DNA from: Larix kaempferi | Taxonomy: Eukaryota; Streptophyta; Pinopsida; Pinales; Pinaceae | DNA: 64,000 bases | Assembly (NCBI GenBank): GCA_027924585.1 | Contig: BSBM01000361.1 | Coordinates: forward strand, 40,378,501-40,442,500 | Reading direction: 5' to 3' | In this document: piece after piece, positions 12,411 to 23,649 of the stretch | How positions within the stretch are numbered: position 1 is the first letter of the stretch | Layout: the number at the start of each line of letters is the position of its first letter | Program-made: the position numbers and the translations under genes | The notes under the pieces: model-generated | Databases searched by the model: none | What the model was told of the DNA's origin: nothing | What the model saw: only the letters and a program-made list of their open reading frames with translations

Positions 12411-14774
12411 GAAGCTGTTGAAAAATTGGACAGGTGAAATGCTTTGACAAAAAGAATGGAAAATGGACTTGTCGAATGAAGGACGCTGCTGCAGTACAAC
12501 TGACTCTGAATTCACAATATCTAATGATGTACAACATGGTTGTCGACCAATACAATGCAGATCCATGATATTAATGACCAACTAAACACAATCATGGCTA
12601 CTAGACATAAGCGTAGATCCATGATGAGATGATAACATAACCACAACCAATACAAATGTGGATCTGTGTAATATGACTCAATACGAACTCCATCACAACC
12701 TGGGTAAAACATGACTCCCCAGGGTCTTCAAGTTGAACCCGTAATGATACGAATCTACCCATGTGATTACAAATTTCTTGACATCGAACATGGTAGAAAC
12801 TGCTTGATTACCGTTCATTGATGTATACCGTTAACAAGTGCGAGAAAAATCACCATTGATGCCAATGATCCCCAAGGTATCACAGTACATATCACCAAGC
12901 GTGAATAGATGAGTTGAAGCCGAACGCAAGATGAAATCTTTCGATCAAGAGTCAATGATTTAAACTCATGTCGAAAGAGAGGTAACCTGCCATTGAGGCA
13001 TGTAGGGCCAAGGTACTTGGTTGGTTTCTATATTCAATCCCCAGAAGATGTGTTGAAGTCGAAAAGGATGAATCCGTCGAAGGAGGGCCATGATGAATCC
13101 CCCATCATTGACACGAAACATGACAAAGGATGTGTAGAGTTGATCAGATGGTACAATAACATGCGAGACTGACTCAGAGTAGACCGACATGATGGAAGGT
13201 GTACAGACTGCAGATAATGAATAGTGAAAATATTCTTGAACATGGGCATGGAATGACTTGGCAGTATTGACATGACGAGTACGACACCAATTCCTGATGC
13301 AACTGATGATGGAATCTTTCTCTGAATGACTCAAAGGAGTACAAGACTTAGGAAGTAAGCGGAAATCGAGTACAAATAGATGACCCAAGTACTGTATGAA
13401 AATGCAGATGAGTTCCATGTTCAAGAACAACTAAGTACTGCCACGAATAAAGGTGTAATACAAAAGATTTTATTTTTCCCCATCATGAACGATGAGTGCC
13501 TCATGTGTTTTTTATGAGCTTGATGAGGTTAACCAGATGCTCGGTATAGCTCATCTCATAGATGAGTCCAATCCCAAATATTTCACGAACCTGGGATAGG
13601 AAGGGTTCGTCCAATGGCAGGCCCTTCAATGTGAAAATTTAACGAGTCCATAGAAGGTAAACTAGGTCATCGTTTCATGTTTAGAGAGTCTGAAAAGAAC
13701 TAAAGAAGACTCCAACGGTATTTTTTCGTAAAGTTAGCCTCATCGCCTGAAAAAGGGTAAAACAATGTGGGAGAGGACTCTTCCAGTCATGATTGGTTGG
13801 AGTATACCTTTTTCGTAAGTAGTGCCCCTTGGTCCGAAAAAGGGGTAAACTATCACCAAGAAGACGACCATTCAAATTATTTTACAAGCATGAACGCGAC
13901 AATTTCGCTTGGAAATATTTTTCATATTTCGAGAGCCTAAAAAGAGCTTAAAGATAGACTTCAGGGGGGTTCCTTTTCCGTAGGAGTTTAACGAGCCTGG
14001 AAAAGTGATAAATCGTAACTCGGTAACGTATTCTCATAGTTTCAAGAGCACAAGAAAGAACAAAGAGTAAGCTCATGATCATTAAATAATTACAATCTAA
14101 TGAATGAAATGATAATGAAAAAAATATACAAGGGGTGTTCATACCTGAGATGATCGTTCCAATGCGAAAATGGCATGAATAGATACTCAACAACTCCTGC
14201 ACACTCGAAAACTAGGTCAAATAGTCAACCAAGTGTTCAAATATGATAAAATCAATCCAAACTATAGCAAATGGTCTAAAGGCATCAAATATTTGAAAAA
14301 GGAATATTCCATTTTGTTTATAAATAGAAACAAAAACCAAATATAGTCACCATTGTTTCATTTGCCAAATTTGGGAGGAGAAGTGCCATTTGGAGCCAAA
14401 ACTTCACTTGTCGATTCTGGGAGCTACGAGCAGCCATTTCACCCGCCATCTGGAGCAGGTAACTCTAAACTTCATCCAGCATAACTGTAGTGGTTTACAT
14501 TTTTTAATTTTGTCCATTTTTTTGGGTTTTAGCTTGGTTTGTGAAGGGTCATTGTGTCCTTGGGTCGTCACAGTCTGCCCTTTCGGGAACTGCGATGAGA
14601 CTGAGTCGTCGCAAGGCTAGAAAGGGTAGAATGCGACAACGTCACACTATTAGCAATAACAGGGTGCGGCGATGACCCCAAACACAAACCATGCCCAAAA
14701 AAAGAACTTTTGGTGGTTGAAGCAAGTGTTAACAATGTTTAAACTCTCCTTTTGGCAAGTTACCAGCAGCCAAA
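12411..14774. other. 3' spacer of the Tat-like element with degenerate repeats
   Basis: The long stretch between the 3' LTR and the antisense ORF has no recognised protein domain. A minus-strand frame at 12966-13430 (154 codons) is open but matches nothing I know. At about 13680, 13928 and 14040 related blocks recur on the plus strand (agagtctgaaaagaactaaa; gagcctaaaaagagcttaaa; gagcacaagaaagaacaaag), each followed by cgtaa(a/g)-type words. The spacer near 14300-14460 should contain the promoter of the antisense ORF, but I see no clear TATA box. Confidence 0.5.
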
Positions 14775-15621
14775 ATGGTTTTAGAGTGGCGTGAATGGGA
14801 GCATGAGATAGATGATATACAGGCTACAAATGATCCACAATGTGTGGAATCACTGAGGAACTGTGGGATCCTCAAGTTCTTTCATATCCAGGGCATGAGG
14901 GCCCAAATCCCATTATTGACACATATACTCCGATGTTGGGATGCGGCCCAGCAATACTTCATGATCGGTGAGCACGTTCTTACCATAGATGTCGAGGACA
15001 TCTACTTTTTGACTGGATTGTCCCGAAGAGGGGACAATGTGCTTCTTACTGGATCACATGGAAGTGATCGTACTGTGGGAGACATGATTCTATAGCATTA
15101 TACTCCCAATGCCCAAGATTCTAGTGGCAAGATTCCCATTAAAGAAGTGCGGGAACGTCCATTGCGGGCCATACTTTTCACCATTACGAGGATGGCAGAG
15201 AGCCAAGATCCTCACTTCAGGTCTCAGATGCTATACGTGGAGGACTGTATGTCTCTGAAGATCTTCAACTGGTGCGAGGGACTCTTGGAAAACATACGAG
15301 CTCAGCTAACCAAGTGTCGGCAGGGAGAGCTCAAACAGTTTGGCTATGGTTCGATAGTGATCTCATTCTTATTGGAATGGGTTCCCCTCTTGCGCCCTCA
15401 GGTACTACTGGAGAAAAGGGATCCTAGGGATCCTCACGTGGCTAGGTGGACTGAGGTGATGGCCCAACATGGTGGGGGGCTCATTATCATATATGGTCCT
15501 GAGTTATTCACTTGGCTAGAGTGCCAGTTACTGATGGTAGAGGAGTTCCCATACAGTGGTACGGACTTCAGATATGACCTGGACTTGTCGTTGCCCGAGG
15601 GAGTAGCATGGAGAGACATAG
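14775..15621 (+). pseudogene. Antisense extra ORF resembling a plant mobile domain protein
   Basis: One plus-strand reading frame, opposite to gag-pol, runs from an ATG at 14775 and is broken only by a TAG at 15093-15095. Reading through gives about 280 codons. Near residue 70 it has HVLTIDVEDIYFLTGL, the pattern of plant mobile domain proteins (PF10536 type: TxxDVxxLxGLxxxG), preceded by a WDAAQQYFMIG segment. A donor-like ATAG|GTAAGA at 15622 and pyrimidine-rich tttttttgatatag at 15667-15680 suggest an intron; coding-like sequence (MWAPYEW near 15710) continues beyond it with stops. Extra ORFs of this kind, some with transposon-derived domains, are known in Tat elements; their function is unknown. 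Confidence 0.7.
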
Positions 15622-16130
15622 GTAAGAACAATAACCCTTGTACTTTTAAGTTTTGTGCATTTCTGATTTTTTTGATATAGTGTTGACAATTTAACAACAT
15701 GTGTGTGCAAATGTGGGCCCCGTACGAGTGGTAGGAGTCTCTCTTCTTGCGAGGAGAGAGAAAGGAGAGGGAGTAGTCATGGGTCCAACTGTACATGCTA
15801 CCATTGCAGATATGGATTGAGTCTACACAAACCTGCGTGGTTTGACGTTAGATGTTCTTGAACCGATGGTAGATGAGGTACCACGGCCCATGCAGGTGTA
15901 CACAGTTGGAGTGACTGGGCGCTTCAATGCACTGCTTCGCAGGGTTGAGAGAGCAGTTGAATGATTCCAGACTCGGTAGGCTAGCGCTGTTAGACCTAGG
16001 GGTGTACGATCCATGCGGTAGGCCTTATGTTTTTATCATGTATGTACTAAGAGCTTAGAGGCCTCATATTTTTTGTACTACTGAAAGCTATGAGGCTTCA
16101 TATTTTTGTACCAACACTACTTTTTGTGAT

Positions 16131-16149
16131 ATATATATATATATATATA
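16131..16149. repeat. AT microsatellite
   Basis: About nine AT dinucleotides between the antisense ORF and the second RNase H. Confidence 0.9.
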
Positions 16150-16275
16150 CAGACATTCCGACGATTTATACATTATGTGTTTCAAATGGATGAATGATGT
16201 AGTCCTGTTTATGTGTTTGCTTATAAAATGAAATATTTACATGCTATGTCTACTTTTAACAGTTCATGAATATTC

Positions 16276-16690
16276 TTATGTGTGTGCAATGTACCAATCT
16301 AAGATGAAGTTGGCCATGGAGTCGGCAACTGTGTTCACGTCTCATGGAATGTGCAGGTATTGAATGGACTTGAAGGATCTTTCCAGAAGACGAACTTGTC
16401 GATAGAGACAGAGTAAAGTGGGGTCGCGGATGGCGTAAACTCGGTTAAGATGAAAGACCACTAGTTGAGAATCCAAGTGGATGACAATAGTGTCAGTTAG
16501 GGTTCCAATGACTACTTTATATTCTATAGCATTGTTGGTCGCGAAACCTAGACACATTCCCCCTGAGCTGATAAGCTCACCCTTAGGTGAATAGAGAACC
16601 CAGGCTATCGAAGTAAGGTTGCTGGTATTCCTACTAGCCCTATCTGCGAATCCGAAACAAGTTTCCATATGCACACGCAGACAGAACATG
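16276..16690 (-). pseudogene. Second (archaeal-type-like) RNase H domain, downstream of integrase
   Basis: The frame reads GFADRASRNTSN, then GELISSGGMCLGFATNNAIE, then VIHLDSQLVVFHLNRVY, RDPTLLCLYRQVRLLERSF and YLHIP, a TGA stop, and DVNTVADSMANFILDW to a TAA at 16276. Putative RNase H catalytic acids are visible in order (FAD, AIE, HLD, VAD). This is the extra RNase H acquired by Tat-lineage elements, distinct from the retrotransposon RNase H at 18.2-18.5 kb. It lies after the integrase C-terminus, separated by about 110 bp with no clear coding and in a different frame, so it would need its own translation or splicing. One stop (CGA-to-TGA type) breaks it. Confidence 0.8.
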
Positions 16691-16802
16691 GTATAAGAAA
16701 CAAAACAAGACCTAAACACGCAAGAAATTAAAGCATCACACCACACAGAAAACACACACATGCCATGTATAGTATATACAAAAGTACTCGTGCATGAAAA
16801 AC

Positions 16803-18010
16803 TCAAGCATAGTACCTCTTCAAGCAGAGCCCGTTGCGGGGCTCACCCAAAGATATTCTGTCGTAGTCTTCAAGCTCATAAGCTCCCTTCTCTAAGACGT
16901 GTTTCACTATGTAAGGTCCATGCCACATTGACTCAAACTTTCCTGCCCCCAACTTATCATGTTTCTGGTCGTATGTGAGGAACAAATATCCTTCGCTATA
17001 GGCTCAAGGTTCTACCAACTTATCATACTGCGCTTTGATGTGTTTCTTATGATCCTCATTAGCAAGAGCGACATCTCAGCGAGTCTCTTCAAGCTTAGCT
17101 AGGTAGAGGAAACATTCTTCCTTAGTAGTAGTGTTTGGGAGAAGTTTGATTGCGAGCTTAAGAGACGGAATCTCGAACTCAATAGGAAGGACCACCTCCA
17201 ATCCATACACTAGTTGGAAAGGAGTAAATCCAGTGGTAGTTTTAACGGAAGTCCTATAAGCCCAAAGTGCAAAGAAGAGCATATTATGCCAGTTGGACTT
17301 ATGCGTACCTACCATTCGTTGGACCATTGTTTTCAAGACCTTGTTAATGGCCTCGACCTGTCCGTTTGACTGTGGGTAGTATGGTGTTGAGTTTTCATGG
17401 AGAAAACCCAATCTATCTCTCAACTCATCAACCATGTGGTTCATAAAGTGAGAACCATGGTCGGTAACTATCGCTTGAGGAACTCCAAACCACGTTATAA
17501 CATGATTAAACATGAAGAGTGCGGCAGTCTTACCATCATTCGTGTATGTAGGCATTGCCTCGACCCACTTTGTAAAGTATTCCACAGCTGTAATGACGTA
17601 ACTGTTCCTCCCGGATGAGGAAGGCTTACAATGCATGAAATCTATGCCCCATATAGCAAAGGGGCCAACGGCAATAACCAGGTGTAACGGGGCGGGGTGG
17701 GTGCGCTTTTTCATATGAAAATGTTGACATGGAGGACATTTTTTGTGGCCTGAATACAATCTTTGAAGATAGTCGGCCAATAATATCCCGCGCAAAGAAT
17801 TTTCTGGGTTGTATCCATCCCAGAAAGATGACCGCCACAAGCCCCAGTGTGACAATCATTTAGTACGTTTTCAGCCTCATCATGAGTCAAACAATGTCAG
17901 AGAATGGAATCGACACCACAGTGGTACAAGGTATCACTTATGATTAGGTAATACTTTGCATGGTGGCGTATGCGACGGCGGTCGTCCCGAGACAACTGAT
18001 TGCTGAACCG
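16803..18010 (-). pseudogene. Ty3/gypsy integrase (HHCC, catalytic core and GPY/F region)
   Basis: The N-terminal zinc finger is seen as a histidine pair in CHTGACGGH and CPPCQ near 17730. The core follows with D,D,E residues in WGIDFMHC, VTDHGSHF and SNGQVEAIN, and tail motifs ALWAYRTS and TPFQLVYG. A GPYIVKHVLEKGAYEL block ends in LKRYYA at 16803. The longest clean stretch is 17076-17855 (259 codons). There is a frameshift between 17855 and 17897, and stops at about 17076 and 17005. Integrase would insert the cDNA into the host chromosome. No chromodomain is present, consistent with Tat rather than chromoviruses. Confidence 0.88.
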
Positions 18011-18239
18011 TTGGGTTTGAAGATACAATGTGATATATCCATACCATAGATCAGACATACTGATAAGAAACAATGACTCATCCAGAAAGGAGTCATTGGG
18101 CTCAGACTCTACATCAGTACGGGGGAGGTCGCAGATAAGCTCAGCAAACACCAAAGACTTTTTAGACTTGGCCTTTTCGAAAAGAAGATTGAATTCTTGC
18201 ACTATCACGATCCAGCGTGAATACTTGCCCCTAAGCACA

Positions 18240-18500
18240 TGACATGTCAGAACGTGGTACATGGGGTTCGAATCGGCAATGATGGTGGTGGTGCGGAGAA
18301 AAATGTAATGTTAGAACTTCTACACGGCTATGACAGCCGTGAGAGTGAGATTTTCAACATGTGAATATTGGGTTTCAATGTCAATGAGACCTTTACTAGC
18401 ATAATATATCACATGTTCCCGGGCGTTATGATCTTCCTGCACCAAAACCATGGCGATAGTGGTGTCGAAAGTAGCGAGATATAGAATGTAATCTCAATAG
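18240..18500 (-). pseudogene. Retrotransposon RNase H (first RNase H) of the Tat-like element
   Basis: Following RT the minus strand reads YLATFDTTIAMVLVQED, then HVIYYASKGLID, ETQYSHVENLTLTAV and ADSNPMYHVL, the usual order of the RNase H domain that degrades the RNA strand during reverse transcription. The first acidic residue of the family motif is represented by FD. Two stops lie in the KF-HYIF part. A long connection follows to the integrase zinc finger. Confidence 0.75.
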
Positions 18501-18599
18501 TAATTCGACGGTTGGAGCACAGTGGCATGCATGATGGCATGTTTCAAACTATCAAAAGATTGTTGATCTTGGTCATCCCAAATGAACGGAACGTTTTTA

Positions 18600-19480
18600 T
18601 TCATCAATCTCATGTAACCCTGTTTCTTTTGCTTGAAATTACAAACGAAGCGCCATAAATAAGTCACTCGTCCTTGTAGACTCTAAAGTTCCGTAATATT
18701 GGTTGGAGGTGGAAGAGAGATGATGGATTCCACCTTCGAGGGATCAATGTATATCCCATATTTAGAGACAATAAACCCTAGGAGGTGTCCGGACTCGACA
18801 CAGAAAATACACTTATGAGGATTCAGACGGATATTGTACCGCCTGCATCTGAGGAAATTGGCCGTTAGATGATCAATGTGGAACTCACGCTTCTTTGAAT
18901 GGGTAGGGATATCGTCTAAGTAGGGTTCCACAAAGTCCTTTACATCATGGAAAGCATATGACATGGCCCGCTGGAATGTGGCACCAACATTTTTAAGGCC
19001 AAACGGAAGTTTGCGATATCCAAACATTCCCCAAGGGCATATGAAAACAGTCTTGCGCTGATCAGCGAGGTGGATCTCAATCTGGTTGTACCCAAAAAAT
19101 CCATCCATAAATGAAAAGATGACGCTTTCAGCACAATTGTCGATAATCTGGTCAATAAAGGGAGTCGGGTAGTTGTCCTTGGGACAAGCCTTGTTGAGAT
19201 CCCAATAATTGACACAGACGCGAATGGTACCCTACTTTTTAGTAACAGGGACAACATTTGAGACCCACTATGTCAATGGGACAGGGTAGATGAAGCCGGC
19301 CTTCAAGAGTTTCTCAATCTCTTCCTTGATTTCCACAGTCTTCCGGGGGTGTACCGGTCGCAACTTTTAGCGGACAGGTTTGATGTCGAGATAGGTTTTG
19401 ATTTTGCGCAAAACAATGGTGGGGTCTATCCTAGGCATCTCCTCGTAGGTCCAAGCGAATACGTCTTAGAATTGCTTGAA
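18600..19480 (-). pseudogene. Reverse transcriptase of the Tat-like element
   Basis: From FAWTYEEMPRIDP near 19460 the reading runs through LRPVHPRKTVEIK, KLLKAGFIYPVP, DLNKACPKDNYPTPF (read NYWDLNKA) and FSFMDGFFGYNQI. It continues through WGMFGYRKLPFGLKN and the catalytic YLDD box (VEPYLDDIPTHS) to NPHKCIFCVESGHLLGFIVS. The uninterrupted part is 18683-19108; stops occur near 19378, 19270 and 19232. The tyrosine-x-D-D box is intact (YLDD, as is common in this lineage). The protein would copy element RNA into cDNA inside virus-like particles. Confidence 0.88.
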
Positions 19481-20194
19481 TAAGGCTGTAAAAGAAATGA
19501 CTTCTTAAGGGGAACACTTCTGGCCTAACTGGATGTGTTCCACTACACCAGATGTAACCGAAATGTCAATTAGAGTGGTAGGCTCGATGTTGGCTAGGTT
19601 GCCTTCAGAATCCATTTGACATGTGAATATCAAGGACTAAGAGCCAAAATGGACATCCGGTGTAAAGATGGTGCGAATGATGTTCCCCACAGTATCCAAA
19701 ATGGCAAGGAAAGAAGAACGATGATGAAGGTCTTCCCACAGAGGATCATCTGTGCTCATCATTTCCATGATGGACTCGTCAGAATGAAAAGTCCGTAGCA
19801 GGGGGTCGGATGATGTCCGTTCTGGATAACAGGAGGTGGAGGCCATAGCCAAGTGGTCCTCCGGTGATGACTGTATAGCCTTGTACATGAGGCCAGTAGG
19901 TGATAGAGGCATAATGTCTCCAATCAGGTGTGTGGTGACTTCATCAGGTACAAGCCATGAATCAGCAGAGTTGGGAATAGATGAGATCTACGAGGAGATC
20001 ATGTTCACCGTGGCAACATGATTTGGGGGATCCGAAGTAGGAAAAACGGCCATAAGGGATGAGTCCTTAAGGAGGACAACCCCCATGCTCTCATACTGAT
20101 GTGAAGATTGTCCAATGGATGGAACTTTATCGCCCAGATGAGTAATGGTGTCAGGTGTGCAGAAATCCAGTTGGTCGACTGTGACAATTCGGCC

Positions 20195-20581
20195 TTAATG
20201 GGGGAATTGCACTATGCGGAAGACAGATGATGCAATCGAAGTCATGGCGTAAAACCAATTACAACCAAGCATAATGTTATAATCTAACGGGGCAACAACC
20301 ACTTCCACATTAATGGTCGCGGTCTTTCCCCTCGGCTCGACTGCTAAATCTTGTAACAGCCCATGAGGTTGAAAGCCACGTTCGTCGAAGGCTCTCAAAG
20401 TGGTAGGAAAACGGTTCAACTCGGGAGAAACTATGTATCTCCAACACGGGATCGACATGACTAACATAGAGGCTCCTTCGTCCAAAATGGTATGATGGAT
20501 TATCTTCCCAGCAATGTTTGTGGCAACTTGAAATTCCAGCTGATGGGAGAGCCTCGGTTTAAAGTATTCCAGCCGGAACAT
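20195..20581 (-). pseudogene. Aspartic protease region of the Tat-like element
   Basis: The open stretch of 128 codons contains TILDEGASMLVMS, where D-x-G is the expected active-site position with E in the middle. FDERGFQPHGLLQDLAV, LDYNIMLGCNWFYAM and ASSVFRIVQFPH follow. This order and spacing match the protease of Tat-type gag-pol. It would cut the polyprotein. A stop separates it from the C-terminal continuation, which contains IVTVDQLDFC near 20180, and from gag upstream at about 20640. Confidence 0.75.
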
Positions 20582-21094
20582 AATGTTATTCGATGAATCC
20601 GGGTCAACTACACTGATGGAAGGGAGGAGAGCTTTACACTAATTAGGACAGTTTTGCAAAACCTCTAGCGTCGACATAGCACAAGGAGCTTGTGCTAGGT
20701 CCTCTACAATGTTGTAGTTTTGAGCATCTCGAGCATTGGGATTGAAAACCAATTTTATAATCGTGCTCTTGGGTGGACGCAACGTTGACTTGAGAGAAGG
20801 CTTCTCAATGGTAAGAGGTGCAGCCGGTATGGTGACATAGGGCATCAAAGTGGAAGCTTTTTCAGTATTGCTTTCAACAGGTTCCTTAGCTAGAACAGAG
20901 TCATACGAACGGGAACGGGTGTTCAAGTTGATGGTCTCGTTATGCACCATTAGAACATGTGCAGTGGTGGGTGCTTCTCCTTTGGAAGAAGAAGTGTGAG
21001 TGATCAACTACTGATTTTGAGCAGGGAAGGGGTCATTGAGAAATGCGGGTGTGGGTTTACCCTTAAGAAACTTTTGAACTTCATCTCTATGGGG

Positions 21095-23530
21095 GCACTC
21101 CTTGGAAAAATGTTCATCACCACACAGTAGACAATGATACTTCAACTTCCTTTTCTATTTGGTATCATCAGGGGTGCTCTTTTGTTCCTGCTGGGTGGAA
21201 TATTTCTTAGGTTTCCCTTTGTTCTTCTTCTTACCACCAGGCTTTTGAGGTGAAACTGATGAAACAGAATTCACTTCTTCGGTGACAACAGGAGTGGATG
21301 ATTTGGTGGTGTCGTGACCAGCCTGAGTTGGTGATGGGGAAGAAACCTGGGGATTCGACGAACCAACAGTTTGAGAAGAAGGCTGGGCATTAAGGGATCC
21401 AATGATGCCATCATTTTGGGGTCCCTTGGGTGGTTTCGAGGGGTCATAAGTTTTGTGGGGTGCGTCAGGGAGAATGTTGAACAATGTGCCAAACTGAGCG
21501 TAGACTAATTCTAGTAAGTGGGAACGTGCGATGGCTTGTTCCTCAGTGACAACACCGCCCATGGAAACATCTCGTGCTATGGTTGGTATGAGAGACTTCG
21601 TAAACCAGTCAGCTAGGAGTTGATCTAGAATAGGAGCCTTAATAAGACGTCATCTCCTTCGCCACTCATGTATATGATCTGAGATGTGAGTGGCGGTATT
21701 CTGACGGAGCGAGGTTAAAATATCTATACCAGTTTCGTATTGTATAGGTAGTTGGAAGTGAGTCAAAATTTTCATAGAAAGAGAACCAAAGTCAGGGAAA
21801 GAATGGGGTGGTAGTTCAATATACCACTTAGCAGCCGAACCGGTGAGAGTCCTTTGAAATAATCTAAGATGGATCGAGTCATCCATCAGGGAGTTGGATG
21901 AACACCATAAGTGGTATGTCATCACATGATTTTTAGGATCCTCACCCGGCTTACCATCAAATTTAGGGATATCTGATGAAAGTTTCACCGGAATGGGTGG
22001 CCAATTAGTTATGTGGTAGATGGGGTCATTGGTTAAATGAGACAGGTTAGGTAGGTCCAAAGTAGCCAAAAAGGGCAGCTGCAGATTAGGATGAGAGTAT
22101 TGATAATACGGACAGGGCGTGTAATGACCGACGAAACCTTGTGTCAACTGACCATAGGGTGTTCCAGGAGGAAACTGGCCATAAGGGTACGGGCCGCCCG
22201 AACCAAACGTAGGTCCGCTGCCATAGTAAGGTGGTCCATTACCATAATAAGGTGTCCCATTACCATAATTTGGTGGCCCTCCTTTGCTACCGGGATGGGG
22301 TGGGCCGCCTCCAAATGGTGGGGGCCCGCCACCACCGCCAGGATAGGATGGTCCTCCATCGCCTCCGCTGGAGGAGGTGGTGGTATGCCACCACTGCCGG
22401 AATAGGGTGGGCCTCCACCAACTCCACCAAGAGGGGTGGTGGGCCATTGCCACTGCCATAAGGGTAAGAGCCCCCTCCACCACCTCCACCATAGTAGGGT
22501 GGTGGTCCACCACCACCGCCACCAGGATGAGAAGGTCCTCCACCACCACTACCAGGGTAGGATGGTCCTCCACTGCCACCTCCAAGGGTGGTGGGCCATG
22601 ATGACTAGAATGAGGTGGTACACTTCTAGAAGGTAGAGGTCCGTCTCCTCCAGGGTTATGTGAGGGCCCACCGCCTCCAATGGGAGGGGTGGTGGACCAA
22701 ACAGGGGTGGAAGGACTTGAGGGACTGTCAGTGGGGGTGCATGTTGTAAAACATTTTTTTGTCCCCAAAGAGTGTAAAGATTATCTGGGTAAGGTACCCC
22801 GTAGAGTGTGTTTCCAGGATTAAGTTGAGCCGTCACAGGGTTAAAATGACCTAGATACGCTTGACTCAATGGAGGTTGAATTACATTGGATGGTCCCCCA
22901 GCATGGGATAGTCCCGAAGTGGAAGGTCCAGTAGGTAGGGAATTTCCAACGGAAGGACCAATGGGAACTCCTGCTACAGTATTATGGTTAAGAGACGGGG
23001 GTTTCCCCCCAGCAACAACTTGCTGACCACTAGGTAAAGGTTGTCCTGATACTGTTGGTTGATTATCCACCATATGATTAACGTTATCTGTAAAAAAGGT
23101 AGGGGGTAAAGAGTATCCTCCCCTCTAAGTTTGGGGTGGGGGAGGAGTAGGTAACGTAACCGTGGTGGTCACATGTGTGTTGGATTGTTGTTGTTTAACA
23201 AGTTGGGAAGTAGGAAGTACTGAACTGGTCTCTTGTCGAGGAGATGCATGTGCAAGAATGGATAGTTGACCAGGTTCAAAAGTCGTCACGTGTTGCGTGG
23301 ATGATTCCGATGACTCGAAAGATAAAGAGCGACCTGGGATCTGTCGATCGACGAACCTTATTTGAAAATTTTGATTTCAAAACTCCTCACCCATAGCACG
23401 TAAATGAGTCAATTGCTTACGATAAGGTGCTAAGCGGTGAATCTGGAGGAGCATGAGGAAACAAAAGTCCTCCAATATTCAAAGTGGGGTTTTCCACTTC
23501 GTGTGACCCGACCCTAGCTTGTGGATCCAT
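21095..23530 (-). pseudogene. gag of the Tat-like element, frameshifted, with zinc knuckle
   Basis: A plausible start is the ATG at 23530 (MDPQARVGSHEVENPT), with coding-like sequence extending further up. A Gln/Pro-rich N-terminal part (MVDNQPTVSGQPLPSG at 23073) switches frame near 22.7 kb into a Gly/Pro-rich tract. The Gag core follows: IPKFDGKPGEDPKNHVMTYH, LFQRTLTGSAAKWYIELPP, FGSLSMKILTHF and TATHISDHIHEW. One TGA at about 21650 interrupts it before LLADWFTKSLIPT, and the frame then stays open to 21155. A CX2CX3HX4C zinc knuckle (CLLCGDEHFSKEC) lies at 21095-21133, just after a TAG. Gag would assemble the particle and bind RNA. Confidence 0.82.
22150..22680 (-). repeat. GC-rich Gly/Pro-coding tandem repeats in gag
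   Basis: Degenerate 12- to 45-bp units on the plus strand (ccaccaccaccgccaccagg, tggtccaccacc, accataataaggtggtcc) encode GGP(S/P)YPGGGG- and YGNGPPYYG-type repeats on the minus strand. The GC content is far above the surroundings. Indels in these repeats explain the frame changes in this part of gag. Confidence 0.8.
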
Positions 23531-23649
23531 CCTTACCCTCAAAATTACCTCCTGGTTAAGGGGATATTCAGGTGGCAAGTTCTGAATTCTACGGGACCTT
23601 CTCCAAGGAAAGTCAGCCAGAGTGACTGAAACAAAAGTTTCTCCTAAGG

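Noticed and set aside
15434-15796. Minus-strand open frame opposite the antisense ORF
   Set aside because: It mirrors the plus-strand mobile-domain-like frame and has no motif of its own.
22091-22636. Plus-strand open frames across the GC-rich part at 22.1-22.6 kb
   Set aside because: They are shadows of the Gly/Pro-rich gag repeat on the minus strand; composition is Trp/His/Arg-rich nonsense.
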